In this document: one piece after another, positions 17,733 through 26,400 of the stretch
Layout: every line of letters starts with the position of its first letter
Numbering within the stretch: the stretch's first letter is position 1
Origin: Elusimicrobiota bacterium
GTDB lineage: Bacteria > Elusimicrobiota > Elusimicrobia > 2-02-FULL-39-32
Direction of reading: 5' to 3'
Assembly (NCBI GenBank): GCA_021730935.1
Contig: JAKFYJ010000015.1
Location: 55,098-119,097 of the forward strand
DNA length: 64,000 bases
Translations under genes and position numbers: made by a program
Notes under the pieces: model-generated
What the model was told of the DNA's origin: nothing
Database searches by the model: none
What the model saw: the letters and a program-made list of their open reading frames with translations, nothing else

Positions 17733-19699
17733 AGTTTGATCCACCCCTCTTTTAAGATCCAGTTCAGGAGTCCCCCCACTCCGAGAGAAAAAGTCATGAC
17801 GAAGGCCGCAATCGCCAGCGTGGTCCTGAGCCCTCTCTCTTTTATGGTCACAAAAAACTGGGCCACGCAGGGCATGAAAAGCGTGATCACGATCAAGGCC
17901 ACCGTGATCTGCTGGGCATTCATGATCCCGTTCTGCGAAAGCATAAAAAATCCCGCCGCGCCATAATCCCGGCGCATGAACCCGATGATGAAAGATTCCG
18001 TCGCTTTTTCCGGGAGGCCCAGGAATCCCATGACGATGGGGTTCGCCGCTCTCTTGATCAGTTCCAGGAGGCCGATCCGATCAGAAACAAATAAAATGAA
18101 TGTGCCCAGCATAAACATGGGGACCGCTTCTTTGAGATACCACACGAGGCGCGCGCGAATTTTTTTTATGAGGTTCCGCATCTGCGGCATCCGGATGGGC
18201 GGGATTTCCATCAGAAACGGAGAACGGACGCCGGGCAGAAGTTTGGCCGCGCCCCAGCCCACCGCAACCATGGTCCCGATCACGACGGCAAACCAGATGG
18301 CAAAAACTTTCCAGGACAAGCCCGCGATCATCCCCAGCATGGCGCCCAGCTGAGCGGAGCAGGGAACGCTGAGGGTCAGCAAAATTGCGACGATGATTTT
18401 CTCTTTCTCGGAGTCCAGCACGCGGGTGGTGAGCACCGCCATGGTGTCGCAGCCGAGGCCCAGGATCATCGGGAGCACGGCTTTCCCGTTCAGTCCCATC
18501 ACGCGGAAAAAGCGGTCCAGCATCACGGCCAGGCGCGGCAAATATCCCGAATCTTCCAGCACGCCGAAGAAAAGGAAAAAGCAGGTCACGATCGGGAAAA
18601 TAAGCGCCAGGGCATAGGTGATGGCCATCGTGAAAAGGCCATAGGGCCCCGTGATCATGTCCTGCACCAGCTTGAAGGGGACCAGGAGCTGAACGAGGCT
18701 CGTGACCGCGGGATTGAGAATTTTTCCGAACAAGCCGTCTTCCATGATTTTAACCAGGAACTGAGCGCCGAAAACGCCCACGAATTCATAGAGAAGAAAA
18801 AGCACGCCGACCGCGATCAAATATCCCGGCCAGGGTTTCATGGAAGCTCGGCCGAACGATTGGGCCCAGGACGATTGAATCATTCCGGTCACCTGAACGA
18901 CCTGCGCCGTCATTTCAGACGCCTTCTGCTGGCGGGAATCGTGGGACAATATAAAAAACGGCCTCACGAACCGCTTGAGAATTTCCTCGACGGTCGTGAC
19001 GATCTGATTTCTGAGAGGGTCCGGCACGGGAACGGCGGATTTGATGGGTTCCCAAATGGTGGCGTCTTTGGTGAACATCGTCTGGGCGATGAAAGTTTTC
19101 CCTGGAATGTTCGGAATCAGGGTTTCAAGATTTTCGAGGGCCTGATGAACCTCCTCAAGATAATGCACTTTGACGGTCGGCACACGGGCATTGGAAACGG
19201 CTTTCCGGAGCTCAATCATGCCTTCGCCCGTCACCCCCACCGTCTCCACGACGGGGATCCCGAGCATTTTTGAGAGCTGTTCCGTGTCCACTTCAATACC
19301 GCGCTCGCGGGCTTCGTCGCTCATGTTGAGGGCCAGGATCATGGGGATCCCGAGCTCGGCGAGTTCCAGCGTGATCAAAAGAGTGCGGCGCAAATTTTTG
19401 GCATCCGCCACCTGAATGACGGCCGTGGGACGGTCCCGGATGAGGAGGTTTCTCGTCACGCGCTCGTCCTCGGATTTTGGAAAGAGGGAAATGATGCCCG
19501 GCGTGTCGATGATCTCCATCTGTTCGCCGCCGAACCAGCCCGTGCCCCTTGAAATGTCCACGGTGGTGCCCGGATAATTCGAGACCGCGACATATTTCCC
19601 CGTGAGCCGCCCGAAGATGACGGATTTCCCGACATTGGGATTTCCGACGAGCGCGATCATTTTTGTGGCAACGACTTTGTGTCCGTAGGAGCTGATCAT
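17729..19699 (-). CDS. feoB: Ferrous iron transporter FeoB
   Basis: Inner-membrane Fe(II) importer of 656 residues. The cytosolic GTPase domain has G1 GNPNVGKS (19-26), G2 region YPGTT, G3 DTPG and G4-like ALNMSDEA, where the usual NKxD is NMSD, a common FeoB variant. About eight to ten membrane segments follow, with two Gate regions and the FeoB-C stretch containing PMILGLGCDTMA and LSVPCSAQLGAM. ATG 19699 overlaps the apbE stop by 4 bp. FeoA function is supplied by the fused domain in the next gene. Part of the seven-gene minus iron cluster. Confidence 0.96.
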   Translation of the reverse strand: MISSYGHKVVATKMIALVGNPNVGKSVIFGRLTGKYVAVSNYPGTTVDISRGTGWFGGEQMEIIDTPGIISLFPKSEDERVTRNLLIRDRPTAVIQVADAKNLRRTLLITLELAELGIPMILALNMSDEARERGIEVDTEQLSKMLGIPVVETVGVTGEGMIELRKAVSNARVPTVKVHYLEEVHQALENLETLIPNIPGKTFIAQTMFTKDATIWEPIKSAVPVPDPLRNQIVTTVEEILKRFVRPFFILSHDSRQQKASEMTAQVVQVTGMIQSSWAQSFGRASMKPWPGYLIAVGVLFLLYEFVGVFGAQFLVKIMEDGLFGKILNPAVTSLVQLLVPFKLVQDMITGPYGLFTMAITYALALIFPIVTCFFLFFGVLEDSGYLPRLAVMLDRFFRVMGLNGKAVLPMILGLGCDTMAVLTTRVLDSEKEKIIVAILLTLSVPCSAQLGAMLGMIAGLSWKVFAIWFAVVIGTMVAVGWGAAKLLPGVRSPFLMEIPPIRMPQMRNLIKKIRARLVWYLKEAVPMFMLGTFILFVSDRIGLLELIKRAANPIVMGFLGLPEKATESFIIGFMRRDYGAAGFFMLSQNGIMNAQQITVALIVITLFMPCVAQFFVTIKERGLRTTLAIAAFVMTFSLGVGGLLNWILKEGWIKL

Positions 19700-20730
19700 G
19701 GATTCATCTCTTTCGCCCAGTTTCCCCAGGCTTTGCTTTTTAGGCTCGAGTCTGGACCGTCCGTAAAAAGGACCAGAGCCCAATCGTTGGGGTGCTCCGA
19801 CATGAACCGTTCCGCCGTGCCGAGCCCCATCACGAAAATCGCAGTGGAGAGAGCGTCGGCCCGCGCCGCGTCTTTTGAAACCGCCGTGACGCTTTGGATA
19901 TTGTTGTCCGCAGGTTTGCCCGTCTTGGGATTGATGAGGTGCCCCACGGTTTTGAGCTTGCCGTATTTCTCCGCCTTGAACGAGCGTTCATAATTGGCGG
20001 AAGTGGAGACGGCGGCGGCGCCGGAAGGAAATCCGGCGAGTGAAAAACTCCTCCAGATTTTCTGAGGTTCGCGCGGATCTTTCACGGACACCGTTTGAGA
20101 CGGAGAGAGAGGCCAATAAAGGATTTCGCCTCCGAAATTGAGCGCCGCGGAATTTATTTTATGTTTCCTCATTTTTTCCAAAGCGCGGTCCATGGCATAT
20201 CCTTTCCCGATGCCGCCCGTGTCGATCCCGGAACCTTCCAGCATGAACCTCACCGACAAATCCGAGTCATACACTTCAAGAAATCTGCTGTCCGCCTTCA
20301 TCCGCGTTTTATTGACGATCTTGTCTTCCGGCCACGCGTCCAGTTTCCGTTCCCGAAGTCCCCAAAGGCGCGTGAGCGGTTCCACCATGATGTCAAAATA
20401 TCCCGAGGTTTCCCGCGACAAGTTTTGCGAAGCGACCAAAAATCTCACGATCTCTCCGGACGTCGTGACGCTCTCAGGATAGGCCTCGCGGTTGATCCTG
20501 GAGATTTCCGAATTGGGTTTATAGTTGGACAGAAGCTCGTCCCAGCGGCGGACTTCGGCAAAACCGGCTTCCAAAGATTTTTCCGCTTCAGCTTTGTTGT
20601 CCGCCTGAACGGAAATCTGCAGAAGCGTCCCCATCACCAGCTCCATCCGGCTTGCTTCTTCCGCCCGCGCGCACGAAAACGAAGACATCACCATCATCAG
20701 GGATACGGCGGCGGATTTGGACCGAATCAT
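19696..20730 (-). CDS. apbE: ApbE flavin transferase
   Basis: FAD:protein FMN transferase, which attaches FMN covalently to a Thr/Ser of FMN-binding-domain proteins outside the cytoplasm. The 344-residue protein starts with an export signal ending near SSFSCA, possibly a lipoprotein signal, and shows the family patterns MGTLLQISV, DTGGIGKGYAMD, ALNFGGEI and HLINPKTGKP, then DAARADALSTAIFVMG. ATG 20730 overlaps the upstream stop by 4 bp and follows AGGAG. The likely substrate is the FMN-binding protein two genes upstream, which carries the acceptor motif TGAT. Confidence 0.95.
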   Translation of the reverse strand: MIRSKSAAVSLMMVMSSFSCARAEEASRMELVMGTLLQISVQADNKAEAEKSLEAGFAEVRRWDELLSNYKPNSEISRINREAYPESVTTSGEIVRFLVASQNLSRETSGYFDIMVEPLTRLWGLRERKLDAWPEDKIVNKTRMKADSRFLEVYDSDLSVRFMLEGSGIDTGGIGKGYAMDRALEKMRKHKINSAALNFGGEILYWPLSPSQTVSVKDPREPQKIWRSFSLAGFPSGAAAVSTSANYERSFKAEKYGKLKTVGHLINPKTGKPADNNIQSVTAVSKDAARADALSTAIFVMGLGTAERFMSEHPNDWALVLFTDGPDSSLKSKAWGNWAKEMNP

Positions 20731-21380
20731 GCCGCGCTCCTGCCGGCGTTCCAAAGAACCAGGCCGGAAAGAATCAGGATCAAAAGCGCGACCGCGGAAA
20801 AATCATAAAGCCACACAAAACGGGGGCCGAAAAAATAGCCGTTGTGGATGGCGAGGACCAGACGGCGGAACGGGCGCGCCAGCTTGTTGAAATGCGTTTC
20901 ATCCCAGGTCTGCCCATCGTCCCGGGTGCTGAGCCAGCCGTGCGAAGTGAACAGGATCAGGGAATGATCCTCCCCCTGCGATATATTTTTAAGTTCAATC
21001 CCTCCGGTTTTGGGATCAAAAGGCACTTCAATCGATCTCCAGATTTTTCCGCCGTCCGAAGAAGCGATGACCTTGCCCCATTTTTCCGTCAAAAAAATTT
21101 CATTGCCGTAAAATTTGATGTCCGAAACATTCTGCGGCGGATAAAGCATCGGGACCTCGTCCCAGGATTTTCCGCCGTCAAGGGAAGCGAACAGCCCGTC
21201 TTTTCGTCCCTGAAATATTCTTCCCTGAACCTGGGGATCCGCGGCGATCACGGTGGTTTCGTTGCCTTCAAACCAGGGCGCGTGGTTGAGAAGAATCCCC
21301 GTCGCCAAAAGCAGGACGAGGAACAGGGCGCTCGCCAGGCCGAAATAATTGTGTATTTTTTTCCAGATGATTTTATTCAT
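20727..21380 (-). CDS. PepSY-type membrane protein with periplasmic BNR/YCF48-like repeats
   Basis: Inner-membrane protein of 217 residues. N- and C-terminal segments match the paired PepSY-TM pattern (KIHNYFGLASALFLVLLLAT, ending LLNH; then IHNGYFFG and LYDFSAVALLILILSGLVLW). Between them is a periplasmic stretch with three short repeats ending in DGGKSW, DGGKIW and DDGQTW, typical of BNR/YCF48 propellers, though only about half a propeller is present. Conserved His at the membrane boundaries could bind haem or a flavin partner. ATG 21380 overlaps the FMN-binding gene by 8 bp and follows GAGG. Probably the membrane electron carrier of the cluster; this role is inference. Confidence 0.78.
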   Translation of the reverse strand: MNKIIWKKIHNYFGLASALFLVLLLATGILLNHAPWFEGNETTVIAADPQVQGRIFQGRKDGLFASLDGGKSWDEVPMLYPPQNVSDIKFYGNEIFLTEKWGKVIASSDGGKIWRSIEVPFDPKTGGIELKNISQGEDHSLILFTSHGWLSTRDDGQTWDETHFNKLARPFRRLVLAIHNGYFFGPRFVWLYDFSAVALLILILSGLVLWNAGRSAA

Positions 21381-21945
21381 GGACCTCGTCCAAAATCACG
21401 AGCGCTTTTTTGATGCCCGCCGTCATCGCCTGCACCGACATCGTGGCCCCCGTCAGGTTTAAAATATCGCGGTTGATCCTCATGGGGTCCTTCGCGGTCT
21501 TTCCCCGGAACTGGCGCGTGAACCGCTCCCGCCTCACTTCAGAGCCCACCGTTTCCCGATAAACCATCACGTCCACGCGCTCCACTTTTCCCTCATTCGA
21601 AACTTTCACCATAAAAGTGATGGGCTTGAATTTCCCGATCTCGTCCACGATGATCGCGCGCCCCGCGGGAACATCCTTGAGGTATCCCTGAAAGAAAGCG
21701 ACGGTGCTTTGCGAGAGACTCCACCCCAGCCGGCTTTCAATTTTATCTTTTTCTGACTTCGTGAACGCGTGAACCTTTTTCTCCGTCCTGTCGCACCCCG
21801 CAAACGCCAGCTTGAGCGCGGAATTTTCAGTCAAATAGACTTCTTCAGCATAGGCCTGGGCCGGTTCCGCCTCAGCCGCCCGCGCGGTTTTCGCGCAGAC
21901 GGCAGAGAGGACCAGAAATAACGCGAGCTTAGAAATAAGTCGCAA
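21373..21945 (-). CDS. Exported FMN-binding domain protein (flavinylation target)
   Basis: Periplasmic electron-carrier candidate. After a signal peptide (LISKLALFLVLSAVCA, cut after ARA) comes an FMN_bind domain whose acceptor motif reads DILNLTGATMS; the Thr of TGAT is the expected site for ApbE-attached FMN. The start is uncertain: an in-frame ATG at 21996 overlaps the upstream porin by 68 bp and has no ribosome site, whereas TTG at 21945 starts exactly at the signal peptide; I report TTG. Position between porin and PepSY protein, with apbE in the same operon, supports a flavin-based redox role. Confidence 0.82.
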   Translation of the reverse strand: MRLISKLALFLVLSAVCAKTARAAEAEPAQAYAEEVYLTENSALKLAFAGCDRTEKKVHAFTKSEKDKIESRLGWSLSQSTVAFFQGYLKDVPAGRAIIVDEIGKFKPITFMVKVSNEGKVERVDVMVYRETVGSEVRRERFTRQFRGKTAKDPMRINRDILNLTGATMSVQAMTAGIKKALVILDEVHE

Positions 21946-23122
21946 AACCCAAAACCCAGGCGTTGTTTTTGACGCGCTCGACAGCGCGGTCTTCATAATT
22001 GATCTGATAATCGATCTTAAAGACGGTCTGTTGAAGCGGTCTGAAATTGAGCCCCAAAGTGAGACGCTGTTTGTCGTTGGCGGAATCGTTCAGGTCCGTG
22101 TTGTAATCGTCCCAGCGGACCACGCCGGTGAACGACGAATCTTTGCGCACTTTATCCTGCAGGAAATGGACATTGACCTGTCCATAATATCCTTCCATGC
22201 GTTCCGGCACCGACGAAGCGATCGACGCGTCTTTATTGATTCCGGCGTTCGCATATTCCCCCAACACTTCAACGAACCTCCACTGAAATCCCCAATCCAG
22301 AGCGAATAGGTTCAGAGCGTTCTGCCCGGCATCGTCATAGGTTGAAGTGTAAAATGACCCGCCGATCTCGCTTCCTATAAAAGGAGAAATCCCCAGGCGC
22401 CCGACATATCCCACATTTTCGTTGTTGTCCGCGGAAATTTTGCTCCGCGCGTTCCTCATGCCGTTCGCTTTCGTGATCTTTGTTCCATCGGCGCCGCCGT
22501 TGAATCCCTGGGTCAGATAACCCTGATAATCCAGTTTGAGGGACCCGGCTGGATAAAGAGTCCCAAAAAAACCCGCGCCGGCTTCAGAAAAAGTCGTCGG
22601 GAGTATGAACTGTGAGACGAGAGGCCGGTCATTGAGATCGTTGATGGGAGAATCGTGGATGAGGTTGAACTTTCCAAGAGGCATCAGCACAATGCCGCCT
22701 CGGAACCCCAGGCTTTCGCCCAGGATGTCATAATCCAAAACCGCGAACTCAACCTTGGATTCGCCGGAAAGCTCTGCGCTGCCGCTTCCGGACGTGGTTG
22801 AAACCGTCACATCGCCTTCATCCTTGACGCCGCCGTGCTCAAACTCGATTTCCGCCGCAAAACGGATGCCTGGAGCGATGTCGGCATAAAGGAAAGGAAC
22901 CACTCTGACGGAATCAAACTTCTGTTTGCCGTTCTGACGGTTGCGGTATTCAAAATCCGCGTATCCGCCGACATAGGTTCCGCGGCCCATCTTGCGCCAC
23001 ACGGGTTTCGTATAAAGCGTCTGGGAGATGGGACCTTGAGACTCCGTTTCCGCTTGCACCGCTCCAACGCACAACAAGAGCCCCGTGAGAGCCCATCCTG
23101 CCATTTTTGCTTTTTTAGTCAT
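21929..23122 (-). CDS. Outer-membrane porin (phosphate-selective porin O/P-like)
   Basis: Beta-barrel outer-membrane protein of 397 residues. The signal peptide ends at QAE near residue 25, alternating hydrophobic strands follow, and the chain ends in GFATYF, with the C-terminal aromatic needed for barrel assembly. The stretch RPLVSQFILPTTFSEAG is typical of porins annotated as OprP/OprO-like. It is the first gene after fur, and the operator-like palindrome at 23147-23161 is next to its start, so it may pass iron chelates or support extracellular reduction; the substrate is not readable. Start follows AAAGGA. Confidence 0.82.
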   Translation of the reverse strand: MTKKAKMAGWALTGLLLCVGAVQAETESQGPISQTLYTKPVWRKMGRGTYVGGYADFEYRNRQNGKQKFDSVRVVPFLYADIAPGIRFAAEIEFEHGGVKDEGDVTVSTTSGSGSAELSGESKVEFAVLDYDILGESLGFRGGIVLMPLGKFNLIHDSPINDLNDRPLVSQFILPTTFSEAGAGFFGTLYPAGSLKLDYQGYLTQGFNGGADGTKITKANGMRNARSKISADNNENVGYVGRLGISPFIGSEIGGSFYTSTYDDAGQNALNLFALDWGFQWRFVEVLGEYANAGINKDASIASSVPERMEGYYGQVNVHFLQDKVRKDSSFTGVVRWDDYNTDLNDSANDKQRLTLGLNFRPLQQTVFKIDYQINYEDRAVERVKNNAWVLGFATYF

Positions 23123-23146
23123 ACTTTATCCTTTGTTTTAAGTTGT

Positions 23147-23161
23147 TGAGACTTTGTCTCA
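23147..23161. promoter_or_regulatory. Perfect 15-bp palindrome upstream of porin operon (Fur-type operator candidate)
   Basis: TGAGAC-TTT-GTCTCA lies between fur and the porin start and just downstream of a -10-like TATAAT (minus, 23169-23164), so a bound dimer would block initiation. It matches the site before fur at 11 of 15 positions. Confidence 0.5.
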
Positions 23162-23164
23162 TTA

Positions 23165-23611
23165 TTATAAAGCGGTCTTCTGCAAAGAGCATTTCTTGCA
23201 CCGGCCGAAAATTTCGTGCCTATGCCAGAGGGGCGTGAACTCAAACTCGCGGCTCAGCCGTTCCTGGAGGCGTTCAATCGTGGCGTTCGAGAACTCAATC
23301 ACATCCCGGCAATCCACGCAGATCATGTGGTCGTGGTGCGGCCTTGAAAATTTATGCTCATACCCCGAGGTTCCGTCAGGGAAATGGATTTTGCTCACGA
23401 AGCCGGCCTCTTCCAGGAGATGGAGGGTGCGGAACACGGTCGCCCGGCCCAACGACGCGTCTTTCGCGCCCAATGCCCGATAAATCTGCTCCGGGGTCAC
23501 ATGGGTTTGGGCCTCAAGCAGTAACTCGAGAATTTGGGTCCTCTGCCGGGTCAATTTGAGCCCTTTGGACTCCAGATATTGCTGAAACACCTTCTGCGGG
23601 TTCGATTTCAT
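23165..23611 (-). CDS. fur: Fur-family metalloregulator
   Basis: Ferric uptake regulator-type repressor of 148 residues. The N-terminal winged helix has LTRQRTQILELLL and RATVFRTLHLLEEAGF; the metal site follows with HKFSRPHHDHMICVDC and RCKKC at the C-terminus, which gives a structural zinc site of CxxD/C type (C-x2-C twice). The gene is first in the iron cluster and 42 bp before the porin. A Fur-box-like sequence lies 11 bp upstream, predicting autoregulation. A peroxide (PerR) or zinc (Zur) sensor cannot be excluded by sequence alone, but the feoB operon favours iron. Confidence 0.9.
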   Translation of the reverse strand: MKSNPQKVFQQYLESKGLKLTRQRTQILELLLEAQTHVTPEQIYRALGAKDASLGRATVFRTLHLLEEAGFVSKIHFPDGTSGYEHKFSRPHHDHMICVDCRDVIEFSNATIERLQERLSREFEFTPLWHRHEIFGRCKKCSLQKTAL

Positions 23612-23621
23612 ATTTTATTAT

Positions 23622-23636
23622 TGAGATTGAGTATCA
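23622..23636. promoter_or_regulatory. Fur-box-like site upstream of fur
   Basis: Minus strand TGATACTCAATCTCA matches 11 of 14 informative positions of the 7-1-7 Fur consensus TGATAATnATTATCA. It overlaps a perfect ATTGA-GTA-TCAAT repeat (23626-23638). Confidence 0.55.
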
Positions 23637-23744
23637 ATATCGATTGTATACAAATCCTCATTTTATGTCAAGTCCCAGACGAAAAAAAGATTATTTTCCG
23701 CCTTGACTTAACCCCTATTATCTGTTAAAAATTGAAGGAATATC

Positions 23745-24884
23745 ATGAATAACAAGGCGCCCAATCCGATTCAGGCCCGGATCAACAGAGGGAAGGATTT
23801 CGTCAACTCTGTCGTCCGGTTTCCTGCGACCCTGAGACGGATCTCCGTTTCGGGAGAAATCCGCAAGATTTTCCAGCACAAGCTCACGATCATGGTGGTG
23901 CCGCACAACGCCCTCTCGCGCTTTCATTTCCAGTTTTCTTTCTCGTTTTTAATCTTCCTCGTCGCTTTCTCGGCGGGGATGTTCACCTGGGCCGCGCTCA
24001 CCGTCACCAGCAACATCGATTATTGGCGCATGCGCGTGAACCACGAAGTCCTGAAACTCAAGGTGGATTATTTCGCAACCGAACTGCGCAAAAACCGCGA
24101 GATGCTCGACGGCGTGCGCGAGGCCGACATCCAGCTCAGAAAACTCCTCAAGATGAAAAGCAGGCAGGACATCCTGGACGGCGACAGCGCCGAGGCGCAA
24201 ACAGGGCGCGGCGGACCTCAACCCTTTGAATCCTCCATTCTGCAGAAGGAGCTCAACAAACAGCTCTGGACGATCACCGAAATCGAAATCCGACAGGCCT
24301 CCAAAGTCATTGAAAAAGAATCCGCTTCGCGCCTGAAATCGTTCAAGGAAATTTCCGAATACATCGCCTATGAGCGCGGATATTCCCGAAGCTATCCTCT
24401 GGGATGGCCGGCGGAAGGACGCCTGACCTCGCACTTCGGCGAGCGCGTTTCCCCCATGCACGGCGGGCCGGAATATCACATGGGCCTGGACATCGCCAAT
24501 GAACTTGGAACGCCCGTCCATGCGACAGCGGACGGCGTGGTCAGGGTCGCGGACTGGGAAGGCGGATACGGAAGGCTCGTGATCATCGACAATGGATATG
24601 GATTTATGACTTATTTCGGGCACAACTCCGCTCTCAAAGTGAAAGCGGGAGATCGGGTCCGAAGAGGCCAGGTGGTGGCTCTCATGGGCTCCACCGGATC
24701 GTCCACAGGAAACCATTCCCACTATGAAGTCTGGCAGAACGGACGGCAAGTGGACCCCTGGAAATTTGTGTGTTCTCCCATGCCGGTGCATCTGGGAGAT
24801 GATGTGCGCATGGCGAAAAAGATCCGTCTGGGCTCTGCAGTCGGTTCGACAGAAAATATTTCAAACTTCATGGAGGCTCAATAA
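23745..24884 (+). CDS. M23-family peptidoglycan endopeptidase, membrane anchored
   Basis: LytM-type zinc metallopeptidase that cuts peptidoglycan cross-links. A cytoplasmic N-tail and one membrane segment (about 65-88) are followed by a coiled coil (about 95-200) and the M23 domain (about 235-350). The zinc motif is HMGLDIA and the second motif is HSHYEV, where the usual HLHYE has Ser. The next gene is a bactofilin overlapping by one base (TAATG). M23-bactofilin pairs are known to set cell shape, so the same role is likely here. Ribosome site GAAGGA precedes ATG 23745. Confidence 0.93.
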   Translation: MNNKAPNPIQARINRGKDFVNSVVRFPATLRRISVSGEIRKIFQHKLTIMVVPHNALSRFHFQFSFSFLIFLVAFSAGMFTWAALTVTSNIDYWRMRVNHEVLKLKVDYFATELRKNREMLDGVREADIQLRKLLKMKSRQDILDGDSAEAQTGRGGPQPFESSILQKELNKQLWTITEIEIRQASKVIEKESASRLKSFKEISEYIAYERGYSRSYPLGWPAEGRLTSHFGERVSPMHGGPEYHMGLDIANELGTPVHATADGVVRVADWEGGYGRLVIIDNGYGFMTYFGHNSALKVKAGDRVRRGQVVALMGSTGSSTGNHSHYEVWQNGRQVDPWKFVCSPMPVHLGDDVRMAKKIRLGSAVGSTENISNFMEAQ

Positions 24885-25285
24885 TGTTCGGAAAGACCAG
24901 CGGATCCAACGGATCATCGGCAAGCATGGAAACAGTCATCGGAAGCGAAACCGTCATTCAGGGAACCATTTCATCCAAAGGATCCATCCGCGTGGACGGC
25001 AAAGTGGAGGGAGGAATCACGGAAGCGGACTCGGTTGTGATCGGAGAATCCGGAGATGTTCAGGGCGACGTGACGGCCAAGAATGTCGTGATCGGCGGGA
25101 AAGTGATCGGAAACATCAACGCCTCCGCCATTGAAATTTTAACCGCCGCCTCCATCCACGGCGACATCAAGACCGGCGCGCTGGCCATCTCCGAAGGAGC
25201 CAACTTCGAAGGCAACTGCACCATGGTCAAAGAGAAACAGATTATTCAGATGGACGTCAAAAACGCGGCGGGCGCGAAGCGATAA
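24884..25285 (+). CDS. Bactofilin
   Basis: Polymer-forming cytoskeletal protein of 133 residues with the bactofilin beta-helix core: TVIQGTISSKGSIRVDGKVE followed by repeated GEIxGDV-like turns (VQGDVTAKNVVIGGKVIGNI). Disordered polar tails flank the core. It is translated from an ATG sharing one base with the stop of the M23 peptidase gene, so the two are coupled; the bactofilin probably positions the peptidase at the inner membrane. Confidence 0.95.
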   Translation: MFGKTSGSNGSSASMETVIGSETVIQGTISSKGSIRVDGKVEGGITEADSVVIGESGDVQGDVTAKNVVIGGKVIGNINASAIEILTAASIHGDIKTGALAISEGANFEGNCTMVKEKQIIQMDVKNAAGAKR

Positions 25286-25691
25286 GTTTCAGCGACTCCC
25301 GCGCTCGGACGCGGATTTCAAACCTTTCCTTCCTGTCGCCGCAAATCTTTTTCAGGGCCTCATTCTCCGAAGCGTTCCCGACATAACCCAGCATATCCAC
25401 CGCCCAATATCTCACTTTCCAATCCCCGTTTTTGCGCTTGAGATATTTCATTATGCCCGGAACGGATTCTTTTCCCAAATCCAGAAGGACCGCGGACTCC
25501 GACAGAGTTGATTTTCCGAAACGGTCCAGCTGGGGTTCCCTTCTCGAAATGGACTCGAGCCGTTTCAGAGCGGCGGCCGTGATCCGATCTTCCTCGGCGC
25601 CCGCAAACAAAACGCCCCGGCTGTTTATAGTAAGGAAGATTGCGCAAACGATTGAAAGCAGAATGTTTTTTTTGTAATCTCTATCGATCAT
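25257..25691 (-). CDS. Small exported HEAT-repeat-like protein
   Basis: Not a named family to me. The 144-residue product has an N-terminal hydrophobic segment (about 8-30) that looks like a signal peptide, then helices with the HEAT-like pattern LGKESVPGIMKYLKRKNGDWKVRYWAVDMLGYVGN. Such modules usually bind proteins. It is antisense to its neighbours: its 3' end overlaps the bactofilin end by 29 bp and its start overlaps the start of the SurA-like gene by 2 bp. The pattern of conserved helices makes it more likely a real gene than a shadow. Confidence 0.55.
   Translation of the reverse strand: MIDRDYKKNILLSIVCAIFLTINSRGVLFAGAEEDRITAAALKRLESISRREPQLDRFGKSTLSESAVLLDLGKESVPGIMKYLKRKNGDWKVRYWAVDMLGYVGNASENEALKKICGDRKERFEIRVRARESLKLIASRPPRF
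25652..25680 (+). promoter_or_regulatory. Promoter of SurA-like gene
   Basis: -35 TTGAAA (25652-25657), 17-bp spacer, -10 TAATCT (25675-25680). The ATG is 9 nt further, leaving a leader of about 0-3 nt. The promoter lies inside the divergent HEAT-like gene. Confidence 0.45.
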
Positions 25692-26400
25692 GCTAAGCCA
25701 ATGGTTTCGGAAACATCAACGGATCATCCTCCTCGTCTTCCTCTGCGTGTTTGTATTAAGCTTCCCCGCCATGTATTATGGCTCTTACATTCAGAGAAAC
25801 ATCGACACGGCCGCCGAAGTGAACGATGAAAAAATTTCTTATAACCATTTTGTCACCCTTTACAATCAGGTCGTCAACCGCAAGCGGGACAACAACGAAA
25901 CCCTTTCCCAGGACACGCTCAAACAATTAAAATCCGACGTCGTTCAGTCCCTGGTGCAGGAAGCGGTGTTCGCCCAGGAAGCGAAGAAATACGGGTTTCA
26001 GGTTTCCGACCAGGAACTCGCGCAGAATCTTGCCTCCGTTCCGGCATTTCAAAAGGACGGAAAGTTCAGCCCCCAGGCTTATGTGAGCATGCTTCAGAGC
26101 GTGATCCGGAGCACGCCTCAGGAATTTGAAGAGTCCCAGAGACGCCAAATTTTGATCAACCACCTGAGGACATTTGTGATGCAGGGCGTGAAAATCACGG
26201 ACCGCGAAGTGGAAATGGAAATGGCGATCCGCCAGGCCCGGATGGACCCCAAGAAAAAGAATCCCCCTCTCGACAGAGAAAAGGTCCGCGCCGAGATGGC
26301 CAACGAAAAAGGCGCCCATATCACGAACCGCTGGTACCAGCATCTCGGAAGCAACGTCAAGCTCAAGGTTCATCTGGACGAGATCGAGAAGCGGGGCTGA
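25690..26400 (+). CDS. SurA/PpiD N-terminal-like membrane-anchored chaperone without PPIase domain
   Basis: 236-residue protein with one N-terminal membrane segment (about 12-32) and a SurA_N-type helical chaperone region (EVNDEKISYNHFVTLYNQVV, LVQEAVFAQEAKKYGFQVSD). Members of this family help outer-membrane proteins fold in the periplasm. The parvulin isomerase domain that normally follows is absent; the chain ends shortly after the second helix bundle. The 3' end overlaps the convergent glcF gene by 38 bp. Confidence 0.75.
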   Translation: MLSQWFRKHQRIILLVFLCVFVLSFPAMYYGSYIQRNIDTAAEVNDEKISYNHFVTLYNQVVNRKRDNNETLSQDTLKQLKSDVVQSLVQEAVFAQEAKKYGFQVSDQELAQNLASVPAFQKDGKFSPQAYVSMLQSVIRSTPQEFEESQRRQILINHLRTFVMQGVKITDREVEMEMAIRQARMDPKKKNPPLDREKVRAEMANEKGAHITNRWYQHLGSNVKLKVHLDEIEKRG

